Shown: positions 36,603 through 46,021 of the stretch, one piece after another
How positions within the stretch are numbered: position 1 is the first letter of the stretch
Layout of the letters: the number at the start of each line of letters is the position of its first letter
NCBI GenBank assembly: GCA_021740745.1
Contig: JAIOZF010000011.1
Location: 1 to 52,302, forward strand
Source: Crocinitomicaceae bacterium
GTDB lineage: Bacteria > Bacteroidota > Bacteroidia > Flavobacteriales_D > Crocinitomicaceae
Length of the DNA: 52,302 nt
Direction: 5' to 3'
Program-made: the position numbers and the translations under genes
The notes under the pieces: generated by a model
Told to the model about the DNA's origin: nothing
Databases searched by the model: none
The model's input: only the letters and a program-made list of their open reading frames with translations

Positions 36603-38900
36603 ATGCCCCATATGCTTAAAAAAATACTTTTCCTTGCCTTTGTTTTATCTTCATTTACGAGTAATAGTCAAGTGAATGAAGGATTAACAGCCGAAGAACG
36701 CGCGTATCTTTTCCATATTGTAAAGAAAAGTCCGATTCTGGACAATAGTCTTGGGCGTTATTTTGACTATAAAGGTGAAATAATCAATCTTCCCAACAAG
36801 CAAATAAATTATGATTCTGTCGAGTTAATTATTATCAATCAACCTGAATTATTAATCATACGAAAGGAAGAAATTTCTAAATCATCAAAAGGCATTTTAG
36901 CGGAGGCAGCCAACAAAATGGCTTTATGGGAATTAAACAAAGTTCTTTTAGCAAAAAGAGGAAGTGAGAAGGATTTGGCGCAATATTCGACGCAATACAC
37001 TGCCTTTGAAGAATATCTAATGGAAAAACTTCCTGCTGTTGCACTCAAAGAAAAAGATGGAATCTCCAAACCAAGTCCCAAACTAGATAATTTATTAAAC
37101 CCTAGTTTATCTTTTCTTGACAAAGTTGCTTTCATTGAAACGCTGCGCTTCAAATCACCTGATGAGGAAAAGCAAACGGTGGACGCAATTAGTTATGCCG
37201 TAAATAAATATGTCGAAAAACGCACCTTGGAAATATTCCATGGTTTAGGCGGAAAATCAACTGACTTTTCAAATATTCTTGTTGCTGCTGGTGATGGTTC
37301 TTCCACTTCTGGAATGCTCGACGAACGCGAGAAAGATGAAAAAGGACGCTGGAACAAAGGCTTACCAAAAGCGGTAGGCTTTTTCCCTTATCAAACACGA
37401 TTAGTTGCCGAGGAAAAGAAAAAGGAATTGAAACTCGAATCAATGACTTATGCGATTATTGATGAAAAAACTGTTGGTAAAAATCAACACACCAATCTTC
37501 ACTTCGATGTGTGGGGATATAACACAGAAAAACAAACAACCGTTGTTATTGAGAAAAATGGTCTTTCTTATCCCCTTTTTGGATCTGGTGACACCCGTTT
37601 TCTTTCCCCGGATTCTAGTTTTTCAAACGGAACGACGTTCATGGCGATTATCAAAGACTTGGAATCGAATAAAATCGCCAAGTTGAATGATATGATTTAC
37701 GGCAAAAAAGGCTTTGACTATTGGATTGATTACAACAAAAAGAAAAAGGACGAAACGGAATTGAAGATTGAGAAAAACGAGTACGAATATTCCGCTTTGC
37801 ACAATCAATCAATGGGTACAGATAATAAATCTGTCAAAAAAACAAAGAAATCCAAGAAGCACATTACCCATCCTGATGCCGACAAATCACCACCGGTACT
37901 TACCAATTACAGCGACAAAAAAGACAAGAAGAAATCAGAAGGTTCCATCGTTGGTTTGTATGATTTATTTGAAGCGTACAAAAAGAAAATTGCTGAATTA
38001 GAAAAGCAAAAAATTGAAGCAATTGATTTAATGGCGATTTACCAGCAAAAATTGGATTTATACAAACAATTAATTGGAGCTAGATGGGCAACTTACAGTG
38101 AAAAAGATGGTTTCTACACTTTTCAAGATTCATCAACATTTGATATGCTAACTCAAGATTTTCAATTTCAAGCAAAACCAGAAAACGAAGATTTCGAAAT
38201 TCGTCTACTTGCCATTCCAGAATCATCTTTATCTAAAAATGCAGATGAAGTGATGTTACACATCAATAAAACGGAGGCAAAACCTAATTTTGATGCGCGT
38301 CTTCAAATTGAATTAAACGACATTTTCGCATCAGACAGTTGGACAATTTCCAATCAATTGATTCGTAACAATGATAGTGTGGCGGTGCGACAATTTTTCG
38401 AAGCGATGCTCGATAAGAAAACGCCTTTTTCAATTATTGCTCGTGGACAAGGTGTCGGAAAATGGGATGGTACTCGAACAATCAAGGAACTTCATCCAGT
38501 TGAATTAGGTTCTTATCCTGGTACTTCATCTGAGGAACAACAAAAATCACGTCAAGATGCTACCTTTCAGCGTTTGAGAGTTTCAGAAATTTTTATCCAA
38601 TTGAACCGTTCCATATTGGTAGAAATCAATTCGTATACTGATCCTGTTTCATCTTCTATTACAGTTACAAATGCTGATCAACTTGCTTTGATGAAACAAT
38701 ACAAATTATCGAAGAATGACCTATTGAGTGCTTATAGAAGTGCCGAAATTTTAAGAAAACTGAAAACTGAGGTAAATTATTTAGCAGGAACTTTTCTAGG
38801 ACGAGAAGAAGCTGGAATAGTGATTGATCGCTTCAATAAAGAATTCGCCAAAGCACGCATTAGTATTGGTGCAACTTCTATTAAATTAAGCGAGCTCTGA
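36603..38900 (+). CDS. Large secreted protein of unknown function
   Basis: I do not recognise this 765-residue protein. It has a signal peptide (MLKKILFLAFVLSS, then SNSQ); the start is ATG at 36603 or 36612. The N-terminal part (about 25-220) is helical and charged, a central beta-rich region (about 270-370) follows, and residues about 405-445 are extremely lysine-rich (KKTKKSKK, DKKDKKKSEG). A coiled coil lies at about 455-490 (FEAYKKKIAELEKQKIEAID), and the C-terminal third is mixed alpha/beta. No catalytic motif is obvious. It has no cysteine-lipobox and no T9SS tail, so it probably stays in the periplasm. Confidence 0.75.
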   Translation: MPHMLKKILFLAFVLSSFTSNSQVNEGLTAEERAYLFHIVKKSPILDNSLGRYFDYKGEIINLPNKQINYDSVELIIINQPELLIIRKEEISKSSKGILAEAANKMALWELNKVLLAKRGSEKDLAQYSTQYTAFEEYLMEKLPAVALKEKDGISKPSPKLDNLLNPSLSFLDKVAFIETLRFKSPDEEKQTVDAISYAVNKYVEKRTLEIFHGLGGKSTDFSNILVAAGDGSSTSGMLDEREKDEKGRWNKGLPKAVGFFPYQTRLVAEEKKKELKLESMTYAIIDEKTVGKNQHTNLHFDVWGYNTEKQTTVVIEKNGLSYPLFGSGDTRFLSPDSSFSNGTTFMAIIKDLESNKIAKLNDMIYGKKGFDYWIDYNKKKKDETELKIEKNEYEYSALHNQSMGTDNKSVKKTKKSKKHITHPDADKSPPVLTNYSDKKDKKKSEGSIVGLYDLFEAYKKKIAELEKQKIEAIDLMAIYQQKLDLYKQLIGARWATYSEKDGFYTFQDSSTFDMLTQDFQFQAKPENEDFEIRLLAIPESSLSKNADEVMLHINKTEAKPNFDARLQIELNDIFASDSWTISNQLIRNNDSVAVRQFFEAMLDKKTPFSIIARGQGVGKWDGTRTIKELHPVELGSYPGTSSEEQQKSRQDATFQRLRVSEIFIQLNRSILVEINSYTDPVSSSITVTNADQLALMKQYKLSKNDLLSAYRSAEILRKLKTEVNYLAGTFLGREEAGIVIDRFNKEFAKARISIGATSIKLSEL

Positions 38901-38924
38901 GATTTAGAATTTGGGGTTCGGGAT

Positions 38925-39055
38925 TTCATAATTCATAATTAATTCCCTTCGGTCATTGAATCCTTCGGATTTCATAATTCATAATTCATAATTCATAATT
39001 CAAAATTCATCCTCGACAAGCTCAGGAACCATTATTCATAATTTATAACTCATTT
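38925..39055. repeat. AT-rich TTCATAATTC repeat array
   Basis: This gap holds at least five copies of TTCATAATTCATAATTC type sequence. Positions 38953-38994 are identical to 18572-18613 over 42 bp. A CTCGACAAGCTCAGGAACC module (about 39010-39028) is also related to the 18502 module. No gene is present. Confidence 0.75.
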
Positions 39056-39056
39056 A

Positions 39057-40475
39057 CTAAAAGTTTTCGTCGCCGAAATTGACCAAATACACTTTTTCAG
39101 TGGCACGTGTAATTGCAGTGTAGAGCCAACGGTAATAATCTTGTCCCATCATTTCATCGGTCATATAACCAGGATCAATAAACACTGATTCCCATTGTCC
39201 ACCTTGTGATTTGTGGCAAGTTACCGCGTAAGCATACTTGATTTGTAAGGCATTGAAATATGGATTCTTGAGGATTTTATCGTAACGTTTGCGCTTGTTG
39301 CGTTCATCCAAATAGTCCTTTTCAATTTCAAAAAACAGGCTTTTTAAACGATCGCGGTTAATCGAAGGACCTTCGCAATCGATCGATTCAAGCAATAAGA
39401 TGACTTCAATTTCAGGTTCATCTGGATAATCCTCCATCTCGACAATTACTTTGGCGAAGTCGAAACCATAGAGATGTTCGAGTTTCATAACCCTTTTCAA
39501 TCGCAGAATTTCACCATTAGCAATAAAACCGGCTTTCGAATCATCATCTAACCAATAATAATTATTCTTGACGACCATTAAACAATCTCCATTGCACAAT
39601 TGCTCCTCGTACCATAGAATTCTTCCTCTGATGTGCTGATTGTATTGATTTGCCCGCTTGTTCGAGCGCGTAATCACAATCGTACCCTCCATGCCGTATT
39701 TGTTGTATGAGGTCTCCAACTCATCTTGGAGCAATTCACCATTTAAACGCACAAAATCGGGTGATCCCAATTTAAAAAGTATCTTTTCGGGAAAGATAAG
39801 AGAACGCAACTTGGTCGCATTCAATAGAATTCCCGAAGCATCTGCTTGACGTAGTACCTGAGTCAATTTAAACTCGCCGATTGTGAGCGAACTATAAGTT
39901 GATTTTAAATAATTGACATTCAAAGCAGGAGATTCTGAGCTACCAACAGGTGGCAACTGACCCTCATCGCCTAAAAATATCAAGCGACAATTTTTTCCTG
40001 AATACACATATTCTAACAAATCGTCCAGCAAGCCGCGTCCAACTTGACCATCGGAATGCATCGAAAATTCGCCAATCATCGACGCTTCATCGACAATAAA
40101 AACAGTGTTCGTGTGCAAGTTTGGTGCTAAACCAATAGGTGAATATTCATCCGTTGAGCTTTTACGCCGATAAATTTGCTTGTGAATTGTAAAAGCTTCT
40201 TTGGCAGAGCGATTGGATAATACTTTTGCAGCTCGACCAGTTGGCGCAAGCAACCGTGTTTTCATTTTAAAATGATTCAAGGATTTTACAAAAGCACCAA
40301 GCATTGTAGTTTTTCCCGTTCCAGCATAACCAGAAAGCACAAATAAATTCCTGTCCGATTTCTCTTTTAAAAATGCCTCAAGCAAGCTCACTAAATGGGC
40401 TTGATCAGCAGTTAATTGCAGCTGAAAAAAGGAAGAAAATACATTCTTGAAAATTTGTTTTTCTGGTGGATTCAT
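39057..40475 (-). CDS. RecD-like superfamily 1 DNA helicase
   Basis: The 472-residue cytoplasmic protein has the RecD/Pif1-type helicase core: Walker A LSGYAGTGKTT (about 48-57), Walker B VFIVDEASMIGE, the motif III LGDEGQLPPVG and a UvrD-like C-terminus with CHKSQGGQWESVFID and LYTAITRATEKVYLV. It lacks the extra N-terminal domains of RecD2, so it is a short single-domain-pair form common in Bacteroidetes. Its role is probably in recombination or repair. It stands alone, with no RecB or RecC neighbour. Confidence 0.9.
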   Translation of the reverse strand: MNPPEKQIFKNVFSSFFQLQLTADQAHLVSLLEAFLKEKSDRNLFVLSGYAGTGKTTMLGAFVKSLNHFKMKTRLLAPTGRAAKVLSNRSAKEAFTIHKQIYRRKSSTDEYSPIGLAPNLHTNTVFIVDEASMIGEFSMHSDGQVGRGLLDDLLEYVYSGKNCRLIFLGDEGQLPPVGSSESPALNVNYLKSTYSSLTIGEFKLTQVLRQADASGILLNATKLRSLIFPEKILFKLGSPDFVRLNGELLQDELETSYNKYGMEGTIVITRSNKRANQYNQHIRGRILWYEEQLCNGDCLMVVKNNYYWLDDDSKAGFIANGEILRLKRVMKLEHLYGFDFAKVIVEMEDYPDEPEIEVILLLESIDCEGPSINRDRLKSLFFEIEKDYLDERNKRKRYDKILKNPYFNALQIKYAYAVTCHKSQGGQWESVFIDPGYMTDEMMGQDYYRWLYTAITRATEKVYLVNFGDENF

Positions 40476-40572
40476 TCTAAAAATTAAAGATACAAAGTTT
40501 CAAGCGATTGATGTATTGATTGAAGTGTTTAAAAAAACTATTCATCAAACACGAATAGAAATTAAAAAATTG

Positions 40573-40580
40573 TAGATTTG
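40573..40580 (+). promoter_or_regulatory. -7 promoter box for the DUF3822-rsmD-coaD operon
   Basis: TAGATTTG matches TAnnTTTG, 26 bp upstream of the ATG at 40607. There is no clear -33 TTG. Confidence 0.5.
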
Positions 40581-40606
40581 TATCACTAATAAAAATTCGT
40601 ACACAT

Positions 40607-41500
40607 ATGTTTGGTAATTTTTCTATCGGTTTAAAGAAGTATTCAGTACCAGTTTTATTTTTCATTCTTGGAATTTTGTTATTCTACGCTGGAATTAGTG
40701 GGAAGCAAAATATGACATTCATGATTTCTTCAGTGATGATGTTTGCAGCTGGGGTAATGAGTATTTTATATAGTTCAGGTTCGTTTAAATCCGCAGTGCT
40801 TTATATTTTCGGTGGAGTCGCAGGTGTCGCTGCGATTGCAACGCTTGTATTGTCATACAAAAGTGTTAAAGAAACGGCTACTTACAACAAAAATTACCAA
40901 TTGTGCCGTAGTAAAGCGATTAGAAACTTAGAAGATATTCGTACTATTCAAAAGGCTTATGCTGAGAAAAATGGGAAATATGCAAAAACATGGGAAGAGC
41001 TAGTAGCTTTTGCAAATGTTGGAACAGTTCCTTTTGTGATTTCAGAAGGTGTTGTACCAGGTAGAAAAATTTCGGAAGCTGAAAGAAACTTTATCTACCG
41101 TGATAATAGACCAATCGATATTAACATGACAGAGAAAGAAGCTTATTTGCTTTCTAAGTCAGCTATTTGTCCTGTAGACTTAAAAGGTTTCAAACGTGAT
41201 ACGATTCAAGTATCCTTGTTAGATACAAAATTCAAAAACAAGTCTTACATCGACAGCCGTATGAAAGCTGGTTTGGGTAAATTCTATGTTGATTCATTGC
41301 AATATATTCCTTTCACAAACGCTAAGCGTCAGTGGAAATTGGAAACAATGGATACACTTAAAATTGGAGAAGAAATTTTGCCGGCTATGAAAGTGTCAGG
41401 TAAAATTCCATTTGCTAAAATCCAAGGTACTGCAGATGAGGAATTGTTTATGGGTACACTTACAGCTCCTGACGTAGTTGGGAACTGGGAAGATAAATAA
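40607..41500 (+). CDS. Membrane protein with three N-terminal helices and an extracytoplasmic domain
   Basis: The 297-residue protein has three hydrophobic segments (about 12-29, 35-55 and 63-82), and the rest is soluble. After the helices is a helical segment LCRSKAIRNLEDIRTIQKAY and KNGKYAKTWEELV, which resembles pseudopilin C-terminal parts, although there is no pilin-type leader. The domain beyond about 150 is unknown. It is 3 bp before the DUF3822 gene and likely leads the operon that also carries rsmD and coaD. Function is unknown. Confidence 0.78.
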   Translation: MFGNFSIGLKKYSVPVLFFILGILLFYAGISGKQNMTFMISSVMMFAAGVMSILYSSGSFKSAVLYIFGGVAGVAAIATLVLSYKSVKETATYNKNYQLCRSKAIRNLEDIRTIQKAYAEKNGKYAKTWEELVAFANVGTVPFVISEGVVPGRKISEAERNFIYRDNRPIDINMTEKEAYLLSKSAICPVDLKGFKRDTIQVSLLDTKFKNKSYIDSRMKAGLGKFYVDSLQYIPFTNAKRQWKLETMDTLKIGEEILPAMKVSGKIPFAKIQGTADEELFMGTLTAPDVVGNWEDK

Positions 41501-41503
41501 ACA

Positions 41504-42268
41504 ATGGAGCTTAGACATTTAGTCATTGAGCTAAACGATTCTTCTGTTCAATTTACATCTTTAGTTGCTGGCACAGTTGAAACAACTAATTCTTTTGTTT
41601 TTGCAGACAAAAAGGATTATCGTTACAAAGAACAATTGGATGAATTTATTCTTGAAAGTGGATTAAAAAATCGTGAGCATGACGAACATACCATTTCTTG
41701 GTCATCTCCTCGTACAGCGTTAATTCCATCAAATGTTTTTGCGGAAAGCAAGTCTGAAAAGGTTTACCGTTTGTGTTTTGGAGAATCGACTGGTAGTTCA
41801 GATATCGACTACAATCGTTTGCCTGAATTAAGTATCGTAAACGTCTACGAAATTCCGCTTTGGGTTAAATCATACTTTGTAGTGCGTCATCCCCGTTCAA
41901 TCATTCAACATGAGGGAACAATGATTTTGCGTACCTTATTTGCCAGTCCAACCTTTCGTTTAAAAATTGTACTCGTTCCTTACGCAGATTACTTTTTATT
42001 AGCGATTGCTAAAGAAAATAAATTAATGTTTTATGCAGCTTTTGATTTTCAAACGGCCGATGACATTATCTATCATTTGATGTTTAGTTTACAGCAAAAT
42101 GGTTTATTGAAAGAAGATGGCGAATTGATTTGGGTGAATGGAAATGGTTCTTCTGAAGCAATTTATGATCAGGTAAAAACGAATCTTGAACGCATCAATG
42201 ACTTCAAAAATTTAAAAGTACAATTCGATCATTCATACATCGCTAATTCCCATAAACTGTGCGTATAA
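41504..42268 (+). CDS. DUF3822 family protein
   Basis: The 254-residue protein resembles the Bacteroidetes DUF3822 family, thought to have an actin-like ATPase-type (hexokinase-like) fold. This is based on its sequence pattern (MELRHLVIELNDSSVQF start, YEIPLWVKSYF, the LIWVNGNGS stretch) and its place just before rsmD and coaD, where the family is usually found. I see no nucleotide-binding motif that I can call with confidence. Its end overlaps rsmD by 10 bp. Confidence 0.82.
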   Translation: MELRHLVIELNDSSVQFTSLVAGTVETTNSFVFADKKDYRYKEQLDEFILESGLKNREHDEHTISWSSPRTALIPSNVFAESKSEKVYRLCFGESTGSSDIDYNRLPELSIVNVYEIPLWVKSYFVVRHPRSIIQHEGTMILRTLFASPTFRLKIVLVPYADYFLLAIAKENKLMFYAAFDFQTADDIIYHLMFSLQQNGLLKEDGELIWVNGNGSSEAIYDQVKTNLERINDFKNLKVQFDHSYIANSHKLCV

Positions 42269-42801
42269 TCAGTGGATTTCTTAAAGCACGTCGCTTCACA
42301 GTACCAAAAAACTTCCCTTCTCGACCAACAACAAATTTTGCAAAAGAAGGACTTTTCAATATTCTTGGAAATAGAATCGATTTATTTGATTTAAAAATAC
42401 TGGATCTTTGCGCAGGAACAGGAAACATTACCTTCGAATTTATCTCGCGTCAAGCAGGAGAAATCACAGCAGTTGATAGTCACCCGAATTGTTTACGTTA
42501 CATCCAAAAAAATGCTATTGATTTAGGTATCAATGATTTGGTAACAACTGTAAAAGAAGATATCATCAAATTCGTTCAACGTACCGATCAAAAGTTTGAT
42601 TTGATTTTCACTGATCCACCTTATGGTTATCCGCATTACGAGGAATTAATACGCGTCATTTTTCAACGAGAATTATTGACTGAGGACGGATTATTAATCG
42701 TTGAACACAGTAGAGATACAAAATTAGAGCATTTGCCTCAGTTTGAATTTTGTCGTACGTTTGGAAACGTGTACTTTAGTTTTTTCAAAGTGCAGGTTTA
42801 A
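42259..42801 (+). CDS. rsmD: 16S rRNA (guanine966-N2)-methyltransferase RsmD
   Basis: RsmD methylates G966 of 16S rRNA using S-adenosylmethionine. The 180-residue protein has the conserved start MRIISGFLKARRF, the RPTTNFAKEGLFNIL block, the SAM site LDLCAGTGNI (about 48-57) and the catalytic FTDPPYGYP (DPPY at 119-122). The start is a GTG at 42259, inside the end of the DUF3822 gene; no other start gives the full N-terminus. coaD follows after 12 bp, the usual Bacteroidetes pairing. Confidence 0.95.
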   Translation: MRIISGFLKARRFTVPKNFPSRPTTNFAKEGLFNILGNRIDLFDLKILDLCAGTGNITFEFISRQAGEITAVDSHPNCLRYIQKNAIDLGINDLVTTVKEDIIKFVQRTDQKFDLIFTDPPYGYPHYEELIRVIFQRELLTEDGLLIVEHSRDTKLEHLPQFEFCRTFGNVYFSFFKVQV

Positions 42802-42813
42802 AATCTTACTAAC

Positions 42814-43272
42814 ATGAAAAGAATAGCTGTATTTCCTGGTTCATTTGATCCTTTTACGAAAGGACATGAGGCAGTTGTGCGTAAAGCATTGAATCTGTTT
42901 GATGAAGTTATTGTTGCAATTGGTGTCAATTCGACCAAGAATTATCAATTTACACTTGAAAAAAGAATACAGCATATTAGTTCTCTTTTCTCTTCTTCAG
43001 AAAATGTTCGTGTGGTAAATTACCAAAAACTTACGGTTGATTTATGTAAAGCGGAGGGTGCTCAATTCATCGTTCGTGGCTTGCGCGATTCAAAGGATTT
43101 TGAATATGAGAAATCCATTGCACACATGAATGAGGCGTTGGCAGGAATTGAAACGGTCTTTTTGTTGACTAATCAGGAATACAGTGCTATCAGTTCATCT
43201 ATTATTCGAGAAATTTATAAAAATGATGGTGACATTACTCAATTTGTAACGAACACGCATCTTCTCGTTTGA
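42814..43272 (+). CDS. coaD: Phosphopantetheine adenylyltransferase CoaD
   Basis: CoaD adenylates 4'-phosphopantetheine to dephospho-CoA, the penultimate step of coenzyme A synthesis. The 152-residue protein has the nucleotidyltransferase GSFDPFTKGHE motif (9-19, with TxGH), the FIVRGLRDSKDFEYE block (about 87-101) and the C-terminal ISSSIIREI. Length is normal for the family. It is in the operon behind rsmD, 12 bp apart. Confidence 0.96.
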   Translation: MKRIAVFPGSFDPFTKGHEAVVRKALNLFDEVIVAIGVNSTKNYQFTLEKRIQHISSLFSSSENVRVVNYQKLTVDLCKAEGAQFIVRGLRDSKDFEYEKSIAHMNEALAGIETVFLLTNQEYSAISSSIIREIYKNDGDITQFVTNTHLLV

Positions 43273-43320
43273 TAAGTGGTACAATTACTGCTAAGACAAA
43301 CAAATTTTTCAACTCGTATT

Positions 43321-44763
43321 ATGGCTCTCCGTTTTCAATTTTTCGTCATTTTTCTGTTCTCTTTTGTACAACTTTTTGGGCAAGAAAAAGAGATTGTCAC
43401 TATTAAGGGTTATGCGCCAAGTTATGTAGGTGGAACAATTCAAATTAACGAAATTGAAGATTTCGTGAGTATGAAAGAAACAAGTATTGCGAGCACAACC
43501 GTTAAGGAAGATAGTACTTTCACTCTTTCATTCTTCGCTAAAGAAATCCAAAAAGTAGTTGTTCGTGCGAATAAAAATCATGGTTTAATGTACATTCAAC
43601 CGAAAGGTACTTACGATATTTTTGTTCCTGACAAAGACCCTTATGAACCAAAACGACCAAATGGAAATCTTATCGAAGTCACATTTTTTGATTTAGATTC
43701 CCTCGATGTCAACTACAAAATTTTGAGTTACTTGCGCTGGCAAGATGACTTCATTGGTAAAAATTATCATTTACGCGGACCACAACCAGCAGAGTTTGCC
43801 AAACGATTAGATCTTTTCAAAACAAATGTTGAAAAAGCCTATAGCGCAGATACCTCAGATGTTTATTTTAAAACATTTGTGCGTTTTTCAATTGCATCCT
43901 TGGATAATATTCAGACTGCAGCAGATCGTAATCGTTATGAAAAACATGATTTTTACTTGAAGAACTTTCCCGTTTCGTATCAGAATGATGCCTACATGGG
44001 TTATGTGAATACATTTTATGAAAAAATGCTTCCACGCTTGGCAATGGAAACGAACAACCGCGTTTACCTTGGGATTTTAAAAAGCAGTCCAACGCTTGTT
44101 ATGAAAGCCTTAGGTGCAGAATACACGTTAATCAACATGCGTATCCGTGAAATGGTCATGATTAAAGCATTGAGCGAGGTGTTTTATACGAAACAATATC
44201 CTCAAACCAATATTTTAACAATTCTAGACAGTTTATCGAACAGCAGTTTATTTGAAGCGAATCAAGTGATTGCTCGCAACATGAAAGCGCGATTAACCGA
44301 ATTGGTTCCAGGTGGAAAAGCACCTGATTTTGCTTTGACCAATGAAAAAGGAGAAACTAAAACTTTACTGAACTACGCAAATAAATACATTTACATTCAT
44401 TTTTACGATCCAACTGGACCTAAATCGACGATTGAACTTGAACCGCTGATTCAATTGCATACGAAGTATCAATATGACGTTACATTTATCACCGTCTATC
44501 CAAACAAACCCTTAGATGAAACCGCTAAGCAACATTTAGCGAAGCTTCCATGGGAAAAATTCAGAGCAGATGAAAATGCTAGTATATTCAGCAATTACAA
44601 AGTTGAAACATACCCTTACTATGTTTTAGTTGACGAAACTGGATATGTTGTCGCTTCGCCGGCATTAACTCCAATGCCAAACGGTCAATATGAGACAATC
44701 GACAAAACGTTTTTCTTTATAAAAGAAGCACGAGAAGCTTTGCGTCAAAATAATCGACGTTAA
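43321..44763 (+). CDS. Exported thioredoxin-fold protein lacking the CxxC motif
   Basis: The 480-residue protein has a signal peptide (MALRFQFFVIFLFSFVQLFG) when started at the ATG at 43321; a GTG at 43276 is also possible but unlikely. Residues about 22-110 resemble the DUF4369-type domain often found before TlpA-like folds. The C-terminal part (about 335-480) is thioredoxin/AhpC-like (GGKAPDFALTNEKGET, then YIYIHFYDPTGPKS). The redox Cys-x-x-Cys is replaced by DPTGPKS, so this is not an active disulfide reductase. It follows coaD after 48 bp, a frequent Bacteroidetes arrangement. Confidence 0.85.
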   Translation: MALRFQFFVIFLFSFVQLFGQEKEIVTIKGYAPSYVGGTIQINEIEDFVSMKETSIASTTVKEDSTFTLSFFAKEIQKVVVRANKNHGLMYIQPKGTYDIFVPDKDPYEPKRPNGNLIEVTFFDLDSLDVNYKILSYLRWQDDFIGKNYHLRGPQPAEFAKRLDLFKTNVEKAYSADTSDVYFKTFVRFSIASLDNIQTAADRNRYEKHDFYLKNFPVSYQNDAYMGYVNTFYEKMLPRLAMETNNRVYLGILKSSPTLVMKALGAEYTLINMRIREMVMIKALSEVFYTKQYPQTNILTILDSLSNSSLFEANQVIARNMKARLTELVPGGKAPDFALTNEKGETKTLLNYANKYIYIHFYDPTGPKSTIELEPLIQLHTKYQYDVTFITVYPNKPLDETAKQHLAKLPWEKFRADENASIFSNYKVETYPYYVLVDETGYVVASPALTPMPNGQYETIDKTFFFIKEAREALRQNNRR

Positions 44764-44958
44764 TTTCATTTTCATTTGTAATGATTTTCATTTAGAAATA
44801 CATGACAAAAATGTTTCAAGAAGGATTACGACAATCCTAATTCCCAAAAATGTACCCTTGAATGAATATGATTCCCATTGGATTTAAAACAGCATAAACG
44901 AAGGGATCAAATTCGCGCAATCTGTAGGTTGAAGAAGTATAATTCCGCTTGAATTTCT

Positions 44959-44966
44959 TAACTTTG
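44959..44966 (+). promoter_or_regulatory. -7 promoter box for the nitroreductase gene
   Basis: TAACTTTG matches TAnnTTTG, 18 bp upstream of the ATG at 44985. The 221-bp gap from 44764 otherwise has only AT-rich DNA and a weak AGGATT/AATCCT hairpin at 44822-44838. Confidence 0.5.
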
Positions 44967-44984
44967 TGTAAGATTCAATAAGCT

Positions 44985-45572
44985 ATGAGATTCAATTTAT
45001 CAGAAGTCAACGACTTGATTCGTTCGCGCAGGACAATTTACCCAGAACAATTCAGTGATCGACAGGTGCATCAAGAACAAATTGAGCTTATTTTGAACAA
45101 TGCGCAATGGGCACCAACACATGGCAATACGCAACCTTGGCGATTTAAAGTATTCATGGATGCTGGTCGTCAGAAACTGAGTGATTTCTTAGGGAAAACC
45201 TACTTAGAATTAACGCCAAAGGAACAACAAAACGACATGAAATTGGCAAAAATGCTCACTCGTCCAATGAAAGCATCTGCTGTAATTGCTGTTTGTATGG
45301 AACGTCAAGCAGAAGAAAAAATCTTGGAATTAGAAGAAATTGAAGCGGTGGCTTGTGCCATTCAAAATATACATTTAACATGCACCGCATATGGTTTGGG
45401 TGGATTTTGGGCTACACCCAAACTGATTTATCATCCAAAAATGAATGAATTTTTAGAAATTGGTGAAAAAGATAAATGTCTCGGTTTGTTCTATATTGGT
45501 TATCCCGCAATTGAATGGCCGAAAGCCCACAGAAAACCGTTGGAGTACACCACGAAATGGATCAACGAATAA
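44985..45572 (+). CDS. Nitroreductase family protein
   Basis: The 195-residue flavoprotein probably reduces nitro or quinone compounds using FMN and NAD(P)H. It has the nitroreductase start SRRTIYPEQFSDRQV-like block (residues about 14-29), the FMN-binding WAPTHGNTQPWRFKVF (about 42-57), and the C-terminal GLGGFWATPKLIYHP and FYIGYP. Substrate cannot be told. The following small membrane protein gene starts 1 bp after its stop. Confidence 0.9.
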   Translation: MRFNLSEVNDLIRSRRTIYPEQFSDRQVHQEQIELILNNAQWAPTHGNTQPWRFKVFMDAGRQKLSDFLGKTYLELTPKEQQNDMKLAKMLTRPMKASAVIAVCMERQAEEKILELEEIEAVACAIQNIHLTCTAYGLGGFWATPKLIYHPKMNEFLEIGEKDKCLGLFYIGYPAIEWPKAHRKPLEYTTKWINE

Positions 45573-45573
45573 G

Positions 45574-45978
45574 ATGAGTGGTTCTGCAGATCATACCTTA
45601 GACTTAGGATTCGTTAACTATGTTCAACATCCTGAAAACAGCAATTATTCTGTTTTTCGATTCTACGATGACAATCGTGCGGCTAGTTTTGAATTAGCAC
45701 TTACTGAACAAAAGATTTGGTTTGAAAAAGCCGAAGAAGAGCGAAAAGGCAAAATGGTAACGCTTTTCGGAATTCATAACAACGATTTCAAAAAAGCAGA
45801 AAAAATCAACTACAAGGTAGAAGCCATGCATAAAAAGCGACTGATTCCTGGACGTATTTTTCGCACGGTTTTACTTCTTTTCTCATTCACAGCGCTGACA
45901 CTTGCCATCATTGGATATTGTAAAGCGCCAAAAATCGACCGTGGAAACAATAAAACCAACACTTCAATCAATCGGTGA
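45574..45978 (+). CDS. Small single-pass membrane protein
   Basis: I do not recognise this 134-residue protein. Its cytoplasmic N-terminal part (about 1-85) contains an acidic and helical segment, and one transmembrane helix lies at about 95-115 (TVLLLFSFTALTLAIIG) followed by a short basic tail. It starts one base after the nitroreductase stop, so it is surely cotranscribed. Reading upstream in frame only runs through the nitroreductase gene, so the ATG at 45574 is chosen. Confidence 0.72.
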   Translation: MSGSADHTLDLGFVNYVQHPENSNYSVFRFYDDNRAASFELALTEQKIWFEKAEEERKGKMVTLFGIHNNDFKKAEKINYKVEAMHKKRLIPGRIFRTVLLLFSFTALTLAIIGYCKAPKIDRGNNKTNTSINR

Positions 45979-46021
45979 CTTTTGAACCAAATATTTTACT
46001 TTTCTTAGCGTTGTGAAATCA

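Noticed and set aside
44822-44838. AGGATT/AATCCT hairpin as a terminator after the thioredoxin-fold gene
   Set aside because: The stem has only 6 bp and no T run follows, so it is too weak to call.
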